Source of the DNA: CALAEC01 sp050692915
GTDB lineage: Bacteria > Actinomycetota > UBA4738 > CALAEC01
Reading direction: 5' to 3'
DNA: 39,891 nucleotides
Assembly (NCBI GenBank): GCA_050692915.1
Contig: JBOGVU010000017.1
Location: 1-39,891 of the forward strand
Shown here: positions 7,985-14,462 of the stretch, in pieces
Layout of the letters: each line of letters begins with the position of its first letter
How positions within the stretch are numbered: the first letter of the stretch is position 1
Translations under genes and position numbers: made by a program
Notes under the pieces: model-generated
Database searches by the model: none
What the model saw: the letters and a program-made list of their open reading frames with translations, nothing else
What the model was told of the DNA's origin: nothing

Positions 7985-7992
7985 GCCGGTCA

Positions 7993-7998
7993 ACTCTA
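7993..7998 (-). promoter_or_regulatory. -10 box for leaderless paralogue 1
   Basis: On the minus strand TAGAGT is placed 8 bp before ATG 7984. It falls in the 43-bp gap after the upstream paralogue, so the second copy probably has its own promoter. Confidence 0.5.
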
Positions 7999-8027
7999 CC
8001 GGGTCGGCCGGGGTCTGTCCGGGGCGC

Positions 8028-8891
8028 TCACTTCCTGCGGAGCTGGCGCCACGCGGCCGGCCCCGAGGTGAAGGCGTCGTACAGGCTGGTGCCCAGCACG
8101 CCGTGCCGTCGGTCCGTGCGGACCACCGCTCGGACCTCTCGGCCCCCCAGATCCTCGGCCAGCCCGCCGATGTCGTGGATCGGGAACCCCGGGTCCCCGG
8201 TCTGTCGCCGGATCAGCCGGATGTTACGTCGGGTGTGCACACGGGCGACGCTCGGCCCCCGGCCGCGGACCGTGAAGTAGTTCATGGGCAGGAACACGTC
8301 GTATTGACGGCTCAGCGTCCGGTACGGGAACGGCCGCCACGAGAAGAACCACGGGGGGGTGATGGCCCCCATCCCGTACCCGCGTCCCACCCGCTCCCTG
8401 AGCCGGCGGGACAGGGCCACCAGCCTTCGGTTCCGGACGCCCACCCGGACCTCCATGGCCTCGATGTCGAGGGCGAACGAATCGAACCGATGGCCATCGC
8501 CCGTCCCGAACCGGATCGCCGCCAGGGAACGCTGGAGGTCCCGCTTCGGCCGTACGAAGCCGGGGAGGTACCACGACACCACCCGGATGCCGCGCCGGTG
8601 GGCGGCCCGCAGGAGGCCGCCCATCCGGGCCGGCCGAAACAGGGCCTCGTCGCAGTTGAAGTGGCATGTCTGGAGGTAGATCGTTCGGACCCCTCGTCGC
8701 CGGAGGTCAGCTGTCGTTCGGACCGGGTGGTTCCAGGCCCGGTCGTCGTAGATGTCGATCCACGCCCCCAGCCCCCGGTAGGGGGCCACCTGCTCGGGAC
8801 CGGCCGAGGCCGGCGCCGCCAGGGTCAGGGCGAGCGAGCAGGCGAGGGCGAGCCCGAGGGCACCCCCCCGGGGTCGGTGGCCGGGTGGCAT
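8028..8891 (-). CDS. Secreted glycoside-hydrolase-like (TIM-barrel) protein, paralogue 2
   Basis: A 287-residue paralogue of the next gene downstream, with collinear conserved segments: GAWIDIYDD, IYLQTCHFNC, IRVVSWYLPGF, FDSFALDIEA, GAITPPWFFSW, YDVFLPMNYF, GTSLYDAFTSGP. A signal peptide is visible (residues 1-30, ending ASA). Both copies keep a CxxxC pair after the second strand, possibly a disulfide in the exported protein. The frame stays open far upstream, but ATG 8891 is where the signal peptide begins, and TATGCT lies 9 bp before it. The copies differ at many residues, so the duplication is not recent. Confidence 0.75.
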   Translation of the reverse strand: MPPGHRPRGGALGLALACSLALTLAAPASAGPEQVAPYRGLGAWIDIYDDRAWNHPVRTTADLRRRGVRTIYLQTCHFNCDEALFRPARMGGLLRAAHRRGIRVVSWYLPGFVRPKRDLQRSLAAIRFGTGDGHRFDSFALDIEAMEVRVGVRNRRLVALSRRLRERVGRGYGMGAITPPWFFSWRPFPYRTLSRQYDVFLPMNYFTVRGRGPSVARVHTRRNIRLIRRQTGDPGFPIHDIGGLAEDLGGREVRAVVRTDRRHGVLGTSLYDAFTSGPAAWRQLRRK

Positions 8892-8900
8892 TGGCGCGCC

Positions 8901-8906
8901 AGCATA
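8901..8906 (-). promoter_or_regulatory. -10 box for leaderless paralogue 2
   Basis: TATGCT on the minus strand, 9 bp before ATG 8891. No ribosome binding site is seen between them. Confidence 0.5.
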
Positions 8907-8959
8907 TAGGGTCCGGCTCCAGATGCCAGAGCCCTTCGACCGAGCGTCTGCCGGTCCGC

Positions 8960-11497
8960 TCAGGTGACGGGACGCTCCAGCACGCAGTCGGCAGGGGCCT
9001 TGTCGGGCCGGAGGCCCTTGAACGAGGGGGCCCGAAGCTTTCCCACCCTGGTCATCTCGAGGTACTCCACCTCGCACACCAGCTCCGGCCGGACCCACCG
9101 GGCCCCCTTGACCGCGGCCAGGTCGGGGTCGGCGATCGGCGGCTCGGCCTGCTCCAGGGCGGTCAGACGCTTCACCAGGTCGCCCAGGACCCCATCGGTG
9201 AACCCCGTCCCGACCTGGCCGATCCACACGAGCTCGCCGTCCCGGTACGCCCCCAGGAGGAGCGCGCCGAACGTGGCCCCGCGCGACCCCGTCCCCGGGG
9301 TCCACCCCAGGATCAGGCAGTCCTGTTGGTTCGTGGCCTTGATCTTCCGCCAGTCCTTGGTCCGCCGGCCCGGCACGTAGGGGGTCCCCAGGCGCTTGCC
9401 CACGATCCCCTCGAACCCGAGCCCCTTCGCCGACTCGAAGAACGACGTCCCCTCCCCATCGACCACGAACGTGAGAGCCATGGGGCCGGTGACCGTCACG
9501 ACCTCCTCGAGGAGGCGCCGTCGCTCCTCCAGCGGCTCCCGGGTGAGATCGCGGCCGTCCAGCCACAGGAGGTCGAAGGCGAACAGCACCACCGGGACCT
9601 GTCGCCGGGCCCGCTCCACGTCCTTTGGGGCGGTCAGGTTCATGCGCTGCTGGAGCCGCTCGAACGACGGCCGCCCCCCTTCGTCCGAAGCCACGATCTC
9701 CCCATCGATCACCGCGTTGAGCGCGTTGACGAACCGGGCTAGGTTGTCGAGCTCGGGGTAGATGTCGGTCTGGTCTCGGCCGGTCCTGGACACGAGCCGG
9801 GAGCCGTCCGTGGCCACGTAGGCCAGGGTCCGGATGCCGTCCAGCTTCGGCTCGAACCGCCAGTCGGGATCGTCGAAGGCCCGGTGCCCGCCCTCGGCCA
9901 GCATCGGGGCCAGCATCGGCGGCGACTCCGCTTGCTCGGCCGCCGAGCGCTTCGACAGGAACACGAGCCAGTCGGTGCGGGTCTTGACCAGGTGGTACTC
10001 GCCGCGGTGCCGCCGCCCCTCAACGCGGAACGTGACCTTGTCGTCCTTCCATTCCAGGGCCTCGTACCGTCCCCGGTCGAAGATGCGGACCTCTCCGGCC
10101 CCGTACTGGCCCTCGGGGATCCATCCCTCGAAGTCGCCGTACTCGATCGGGTGGTCCTCGGTGTGGACCGCCAGCCGCTTGTCGTCGGGATCCGTGGGCA
10201 GGCCTCGGGGCACCGCCCACGACGCCAGGACGCCGTCGCGCTCGAGCCGGAGGTCGTAGTGCAGCCGGGTGGCGTCGTGCTTCTGGATCACGAACAGCTC
10301 GTCGTTGCCCGGCCGGACCTCGGGGGCCGGCTCCGGCGTCACGTCGAACCGCCGCTTCCGCTCGTACTCCGCGAGCCTCTCGCCCGCCCCGCTGTCTCGC
10401 TGATGGGCCGGCGGGCTCCGCCTTCGGGCAGCGGAGGAGCTCCCCTCCGGCGGCCCCGCCGGCCCTTCCTTCCGTGCGGGCCGGCCGGCCCCACGCTCCG
10501 TAGGGCCGACCTCGATGCCCATGGCGGCGAAGGCCTCGCGGGGGTCGACGGGCTCGGTGAGCATCCCCTCGAAGAGGTCGCCGACCTCCGCGAAGCGGTT
10601 GTGGACGTTGGCGATCGTGAAGTCCCGCGGACGGACCTTCCCCGCCTCGACCTCCTCCCACGACAGGGGGGTGGAGACGGTGGCGCCGGGCTCGGGGCGA
10701 ACACAGTAGACGGCCGAGATGTTGGCGCCGCGGCGATTCATGTTGTGGTCGATGAAGACCTTGTCGCCGCGCTTCCTGACCTGGTATTCCATGGTGACGC
10801 GATCGGGATCGACGCCCCGGACGGCCTGGCCGATCGCCCCGACGAACGCCCGGACCTCGTCGTGGGTTGGCCTGGGGTCGACGCCGACGTAGATCTGGAC
10901 GCCGGTCGCCCCGGACGTCTTCGCGTAGGCGGGGAGCCCCAGGTGGTCCAGGGCCACGTGCACGTGTCGGGCCACCACCAGGACGTCCTCGAAGCTGGCG
11001 TCGCCCATCGGGTCGAGGTCGAAGAACAGGTAGTCGGGGTGATCGATCGAGTCGCAGCGCGCATGGAGCGGGTGGAACTCGATCGCCCCGGTGTTGACCA
11101 CGAACAGCAGGTCGGCCGCGCTGTTCGCCATCAGGAAGTCGTTGAAGCCCTCCTCGGCATCCTCGCTCTCCACGTGGCAGCGGGGCATCCAGTCCGGAGT
11201 GTGGGAGGGCGCGTTCTTCTCGTAGAAGAAAGGGCCCTCGATGCCGTCCGGCATGCGCTTGCGGGTCAGGGGCCGGTCCCGCAGGTACGGCAGGATCAGG
11301 TCACGGACGTTCCAGTAGTAGGCCAAGAGGTCACCCTTGGTGTAACCCTCCTTCGGCCAGAAGACCTTGTCCAGGTTGGAGAGCCGCAGCCGGTGCCCGT
11401 CGACCTCCATCCACCAGTGGTCCCCGTCACGCTCCGCTGGGAGGGGCTGGGGGGTCTCGACCGTGGAGGCCGGGCCCCGGCGACGCTTGGACGGCAT
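8960..11497 (-). CDS. ligD: Multifunctional non-homologous end-joining DNA ligase LigD (Pol-PE-Lig)
   Basis: An 845-residue three-domain enzyme that, with Ku, repairs double-strand breaks. The primase-polymerase domain (about 30-310) has the metal-binding pair D160/D162 in FFDLDP and D250 in VFIDHN. A low-complexity linker (335-375) leads to the 3'-phosphoesterase domain (about 395-515), with HDATRLHYDLR (407-417), HTEDHP (445-450) and EGQYGAGEV. The ATP-dependent ligase domain (about 525-845) has the nucleotidyl lysine K551 in EPKLDG, then EGIVGKR and a C-terminal OB-fold region. The Pol-PE-Lig order is the mycobacterial one. ATG 11497 is preceded by TACCCT at 6 bp, so the message is probably leaderless. 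It is divergent from ku across 78 bp. The C-terminus ends soon after the OB fold, with no truncation visible. Confidence 0.97.
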   Translation of the reverse strand: MPSKRRRGPASTVETPQPLPAERDGDHWWMEVDGHRLRLSNLDKVFWPKEGYTKGDLLAYYWNVRDLILPYLRDRPLTRKRMPDGIEGPFFYEKNAPSHTPDWMPRCHVESEDAEEGFNDFLMANSAADLLFVVNTGAIEFHPLHARCDSIDHPDYLFFDLDPMGDASFEDVLVVARHVHVALDHLGLPAYAKTSGATGVQIYVGVDPRPTHDEVRAFVGAIGQAVRGVDPDRVTMEYQVRKRGDKVFIDHNMNRRGANISAVYCVRPEPGATVSTPLSWEEVEAGKVRPRDFTIANVHNRFAEVGDLFEGMLTEPVDPREAFAAMGIEVGPTERGAGRPARKEGPAGPPEGSSSAARRRSPPAHQRDSGAGERLAEYERKRRFDVTPEPAPEVRPGNDELFVIQKHDATRLHYDLRLERDGVLASWAVPRGLPTDPDDKRLAVHTEDHPIEYGDFEGWIPEGQYGAGEVRIFDRGRYEALEWKDDKVTFRVEGRRHRGEYHLVKTRTDWLVFLSKRSAAEQAESPPMLAPMLAEGGHRAFDDPDWRFEPKLDGIRTLAYVATDGSRLVSRTGRDQTDIYPELDNLARFVNALNAVIDGEIVASDEGGRPSFERLQQRMNLTAPKDVERARRQVPVVLFAFDLLWLDGRDLTREPLEERRRLLEEVVTVTGPMALTFVVDGEGTSFFESAKGLGFEGIVGKRLGTPYVPGRRTKDWRKIKATNQQDCLILGWTPGTGSRGATFGALLLGAYRDGELVWIGQVGTGFTDGVLGDLVKRLTALEQAEPPIADPDLAAVKGARWVRPELVCEVEYLEMTRVGKLRAPSFKGLRPDKAPADCVLERPVT

Positions 11498-11503
11498 GGG
11501 GGG

Positions 11504-11509
11504 AGGGTA
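11504..11509 (-). promoter_or_regulatory. -10 box for leaderless ligD
   Basis: TACCCT on the minus strand, exactly 6 bp before ATG 11497. The intervening bases are all C (no ribosome binding site). Confidence 0.55.
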
Positions 11510-11519
11510 TCGAGTTCGA

Positions 11520-11534
11520 GGGGCTTGAGGCCCC
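11520..11534. promoter_or_regulatory. Perfect inverted repeat between ligD and ku
   Basis: GGGGC (11520-11524) and GCCCC (11530-11534) flank a 5-bp centre in the middle of the divergent ligD-ku promoter region. It could be an operator for joint control or just a GC-rich coincidence. Confidence 0.3.
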
Positions 11535-11541
11535 CCAGCGA

Positions 11542-11547
11542 TACAAT
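11542..11547 (+). promoter_or_regulatory. -10 box of the ku promoter
   Basis: TACAAT (5 of 6 to the sigma-70 consensus) lies 28 bp upstream of GTG 11576, leaving about 20 bases of leader with a GGAGG ribosome binding site at 11566-11570. No good -35 is visible at the usual distance. Confidence 0.55.
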
Positions 11548-11575
11548 CGAGGCTCCGACCGCACTGGAGGTCCCC

Positions 11576-12397
11576 GTGAAGACGATGTGGAGAGGCGCCA
11601 TCTCCTTCGGTCTCGTGTCGATCCCGGTCCGGGTGTACACGGCCACCGAGGAGAAGACCCTGAGGTTCAACCAGCTGCACGAGAAGGACCACGGCAGGAT
11701 CAAGTACAAGAGGGTCTGCTCGAAGGACGGCGAAGAGGTCCCCTTCGACGAGATCGTCAAGGGGTACGAGTACGAGAAGGACCGGTACGTGATCCTCGAC
11801 GACGAGGACCTCGAGGCGGTGCCGGTCGAGTCCACGCGGACGATCGACATCGCCCAGTTCGTCGATCGGTCGGAGATCGACCCGATCTACTACAAGAAGA
11901 CCTACTACCTGGGCCCCGAGGAGGCCGGGGTGAAGGCCTATCAGCTGCTGCGGAACTCCCTCCGCGATGGCGGGAAGGTCGGTATCGCCAAGGTCTCGTT
12001 CCGCGACAAGGAGCACCTGGCGGCGGTGCGGCTCATGGACGAGGTGCTGGTCCTCGACACGATGTTCTGGCCGGACGAGATCCGTGAGGCCGACCTGCCC
12101 GGGCTCGAGAAGGAGGCCAAGGTCTCCGACCGCGAGCTCCAGATGGCCGAGAGCCTGATCGAGAACCTCACGGAGTCGTTCGACCCGACCGCGTACCGGG
12201 ACGACTACCGGGAGGCCCTCCTGGAGATCGTGGAGAAGAAGGTGGCCGGCGAGGAGATCGAGGTGATCGAGGCGCCGGAGCCCTCGAAGGTCGTCGACCT
12301 CATGGAGGCCCTGAAGCAGAGCGTCGAGAAGACCACGAAGAAGAAGGCCCCGGCGAAGAAGACCCAGGCTCGGCGCCGCAAGGCCGCGGCGTCCTAG
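11576..12397 (+). CDS. ku: Non-homologous end-joining protein Ku
   Basis: A 273-residue homodimeric DNA-end-binding protein that recruits LigD. It starts in the canonical way (WRGAISFGLVSIPVRVY) and contains the Ku bridge region (FNQLHEKDHGRIKYKRVCSK), the GYEYEKDRYV motif and IDPIYYKKTYYLGP. The core ends at about residue 245. The last ~30 residues form a Lys/Ala/Arg-rich tail (TTKKKAPAKKTQARRR) like the basic extensions of other actinobacterial Ku proteins, which aid DNA binding. GTG 11576 is chosen for its GGAGG site five bases upstream and because the conserved start follows at once. It is divergent from ligD, and a STAS-domain gene begins six bases after its stop. Confidence 0.97.
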   Translation: MKTMWRGAISFGLVSIPVRVYTATEEKTLRFNQLHEKDHGRIKYKRVCSKDGEEVPFDEIVKGYEYEKDRYVILDDEDLEAVPVESTRTIDIAQFVDRSEIDPIYYKKTYYLGPEEAGVKAYQLLRNSLRDGGKVGIAKVSFRDKEHLAAVRLMDEVLVLDTMFWPDEIREADLPGLEKEAKVSDRELQMAESLIENLTESFDPTAYRDDYREALLEIVEKKVAGEEIEVIEAPEPSKVVDLMEALKQSVEKTTKKKAPAKKTQARRRKAAAS

Positions 12398-12403
12398 CCC
12401 TCG

Positions 12404-12718
12404 GTGACCGACCCCCCGTTCGCCATCGAGCCGCTGGGCCGGCCGCGGGCCTACCGGGTCTCCGGGCCGCTCGACGTGCCGTCGGCCGGAGGCCTCCACG
12501 AGCTCTTCGACGAGCTGTGCCGGACGTCCGGAGACATCACGCTCGACCTGTCCGGGGTCACGTACATGGACAGCGGCGGTCTCCGGGCCGTGATCCAGGC
12601 CTGCATGGGCCTGGGACGGGCCGGCTCTGTCCGCATCGTGGACCCCAGCAATCAGGTCCGCCGCCTCCTCGAGCTCTCGGGCGTCGAGGCCAACGTCGAC
12701 AACCTCGTGGTGGAGTGA
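12404..12718 (+). CDS. STAS-domain anti-sigma factor antagonist (SpoIIAA/RsbV-like)
   Basis: A 104-residue single STAS domain: a first strand AYRVSGPLDV, then ITLDLSGVTYMDSGGLRAVIQA with the phospho-acceptor Ser of the DSGG motif, and a closing helix VRRLLELSGVE. Proteins of this type bind an anti-sigma kinase (RsbW-like) when unphosphorylated and so release a sigma factor. No anti-sigma kinase or sigma factor gene is in the window, so the partner lies elsewhere. It begins at GTG 12404, six bases after ku ends, with no clear ribosome binding site; the link to NHEJ is only positional. Confidence 0.88.
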   Translation: MTDPPFAIEPLGRPRAYRVSGPLDVPSAGGLHELFDELCRTSGDITLDLSGVTYMDSGGLRAVIQACMGLGRAGSVRIVDPSNQVRRLLELSGVEANVDNLVVE

Positions 12719-12728
12719 GACTCCCGAA

Positions 12729-12766
12729 TTAACCCGCACGAAACACGGCGGCAATCGAGGCGAAAC
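12729..12766 (+). promoter_or_regulatory. GlnR-type nitrogen-control box upstream of amt
   Basis: Four 5-bp half-sites are spaced by exactly 6 bp: TTAAC (12729-12733), GAAAC (12740-12744), GCAAT (12751-12755), GAAAC (12762-12766). This reproduces the a1-b1-a2-b2 arrangement known for Streptomyces GlnR (gTnAC-n6-GaAAC, twice), with both b sites perfect, a1 good and a2 weak. It ends 10 bp before a TACAAC -10 box, a suitable place for an activator. Nitrogen limitation should therefore induce amt-glnK-glnD. The glnR gene itself is not in the window. Confidence 0.75.
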
Positions 12767-12776
12767 CTCCGTCGCC

Positions 12777-12782
12777 TACAAC
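12777..12782 (+). promoter_or_regulatory. -10 box of the amt-glnK-glnD promoter
   Basis: TACAAC lies 10 bp downstream of the GlnR-type box. Transcription would start near 12789, giving a leader of about 24 bases that holds the GGGAGGAGGAG ribosome binding site before ATG 12813. No -35 hexamer is evident, as expected for an activator-dependent promoter. Confidence 0.5.
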
Positions 12783-12812
12783 CGTGGCCAGCCGAAACGG
12801 GAGGAGGAGCCA

Positions 12813-14096
12813 ATGCCCGAGATCGACGCCGGCGACACCGCCTGGCTGCTCACGTCCACCGCGCTGGTCCTGTTCATGACCCCGGGGCTGGCCCTCTTCT
12901 ACGGAGGGCTGGTCCGGGCCAAGAACGTCCTGGGCACGATCATGCAATCGTTCGCCGCCCTCGGCGTGGTCTCGGTCCTGTGGGTGCTGATCGGCTACAC
13001 GCTGTCCTTCGGCCACTCGATCGGCGGGGTGATCGGCGGCCTGGAGTTCCTGGGGTTCCGGGATGTGGGCCAGAACCCCAGCGCCGCGTACGCGACCTCG
13101 ACGCCCCACATCGCGTTCGCCACCTACCAGATGATGTTCGCGGTCATCACGCCCGCGCTCATCACCGGGGCCGTGGCCGAGCGGATGCGATTCTCCGCCA
13201 CGGTCCTGTTCCTGGGCCTGTGGTCGGTCCTGGTGTACGCGCCCCTGGCCCACTGGGTGTGGGGCGGCGGATGGCTCGGCCGGATCGGCGCGGTGGACTT
13301 CGCCGGCGGCACCGTCGTCCACGTGAACGCGGGGGTGGCCGCCCTGGCCGCCATCATCGTGCTCGGCCGGCGCCGGGGCTACGGGAAGGAGGCGTTCGTG
13401 CCCCACAACGTGCCGATGGTCATCACCGGCGCGGCGATCCTGTGGTTCGGGTGGTTCGGGTTCAACGCCGGGTCCGCCTTGACCGCCGGGGGGCTGGCCG
13501 CAACCGCGCTGGCGAACACGCACGTCGCCGCGGCGGCGGCCATCGTCGGCTGGCTGATCCCCGAGGGGCTGCGGCACCGTCGCCCCACGACCGTAGGTGC
13601 GGCCACCGGCGCCGTGGCCGGGCTCGTGGCCATCACCCCCGCGGCCGGGTTCGTGGAGCCGTGGGCGGCCATCGTCATCGGCCTGGCCGCCGGTTCGATC
13701 TGCTTCCTGGCCGTGGACCTGAAGCCGCGGCTCGGCTACGACGACTCGCTGGACGTGGTCGGCGTCCACATGGTCGGCGGCGTGGTGGGAGCCCTGCTGA
13801 CCGGGCTCCTGGCCAGCGCCGCGGTCAACGGGATCGACGGAGGCCTGGCGCTCCTCGGGAAGCAGGTCGTGGCGGTGGCGGCGACCCTGACGTTCTCGTT
13901 CGTTGTGACGCTGGTGATCCTCAAGGTGATCGACGCGATCGTGGGGGTACGGGTCGACGAGGAGGAGGAGGTCACCGGCCTCGACCTCTCGCAGCACGCC
14001 GAGGTCGGGTATACGTTCGGCGACCGAGGCGGGTCGGCGTCGCAGACGGTCATGGTGCCCGAGACACCGGCCCGGGAGAAGGAGGCGGTTCGGTGA
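12813..14096 (+). CDS. amt: Ammonium transporter Amt
   Basis: A 427-residue membrane protein with eleven predicted helices. The pore twin histidines are at H170 (GTVVHVNAG) and H319 (VGVHMVGG), and the substrate-binding Asp at D162 (VDFAGG). The early GLALFYGGLVRAKN motif and the WFGWFGFNAGS segment are typical. A charged cytosolic tail (about 375-427) is where PII would control it. The start ATG 12813 has a strong GGAGGAG site. The stop overlaps the GTG of glnK (GTGA, 14093-14096), so ammonium channel and regulator are co-translated. Upstream lies a GlnR-type box. No signal peptide beyond the first helix is seen. Confidence 0.97.
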   Translation: MPEIDAGDTAWLLTSTALVLFMTPGLALFYGGLVRAKNVLGTIMQSFAALGVVSVLWVLIGYTLSFGHSIGGVIGGLEFLGFRDVGQNPSAAYATSTPHIAFATYQMMFAVITPALITGAVAERMRFSATVLFLGLWSVLVYAPLAHWVWGGGWLGRIGAVDFAGGTVVHVNAGVAALAAIIVLGRRRGYGKEAFVPHNVPMVITGAAILWFGWFGFNAGSALTAGGLAATALANTHVAAAAAIVGWLIPEGLRHRRPTTVGAATGAVAGLVAITPAAGFVEPWAAIVIGLAAGSICFLAVDLKPRLGYDDSLDVVGVHMVGGVVGALLTGLLASAAVNGIDGGLALLGKQVVAVAATLTFSFVVTLVILKVIDAIVGVRVDEEEEVTGLDLSQHAEVGYTFGDRGGSASQTVMVPETPAREKEAVR

Positions 14097-14431
14097 AGCT
14101 GGTCACGGCGATCGTCAAGCCGTTCAAGCTCGACGAGGTGAAGGAGGCCCTCCGGAGCATCGGGGTCAACGGCCTCACGGTCACCGAGGTGCAGGGGTTC
14201 GGACGGCAGCGCGGACACACCGAGGTCTACCGAGGCGCCGAGTACCAGGTGGACTTCGTGCCGAAGGTGAAGGTGGAGGTCCTGGCCGACGAGGATCAGG
14301 TCCAGCTCGTGGTCGACGCGATCCTGAAGACGGCCCGGACCGGCAAGATCGGCGATGGCAAGATCTTCGTCACCCCCGTCGACCAGGTTTGGCGGATCCG
14401 CACGGGGGAGATGGGCCCCGACGCGATCTGA
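14093..14431 (+). CDS. glnK: PII nitrogen regulatory protein GlnK
   Basis: A 112-residue PII protein, the exact family length. The T-loop carries Tyr51 in GAEYQVDFVPK, the residue uridylylated in proteobacteria and adenylylated in actinobacteria by GlnD. The start VKLVTAIVKPFKLDEVKEAL and the C-terminal KIGDGKIFV nucleotide-binding loop are standard. PII trimers sense ATP/ADP and 2-oxoglutarate and plug the Amt channel when nitrogen is plentiful. GTG 14093 overlaps the amt stop. glnD starts 31 bases after the stop, completing the amt-glnK-glnD order known from actinobacteria. Confidence 0.97.
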   Translation: MKLVTAIVKPFKLDEVKEALRSIGVNGLTVTEVQGFGRQRGHTEVYRGAEYQVDFVPKVKVEVLADEDQVQLVVDAILKTARTGKIGDGKIFVTPVDQVWRIRTGEMGPDAI

Positions 14432-14462
14432 CCTGCAGGCCGGGCCGGTCGATCGGCTGGGG

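Noticed and set aside
9884..12397. Very long plus-strand open frame (over 800 codons) running antisense to ligD into ku
   Set aside because: Only the part from 11576 (ku) has real protein composition. The rest mirrors ligD and is rich in Val, Arg, Gly and Leu as expected of the opposite strand of GC-rich genes.
14355..14462. Upstream extension of glnD into glnK
   Set aside because: It overlaps the conserved end of glnK in a different frame and adds residues unlike GlnD; ATG 14463 gives a better start.
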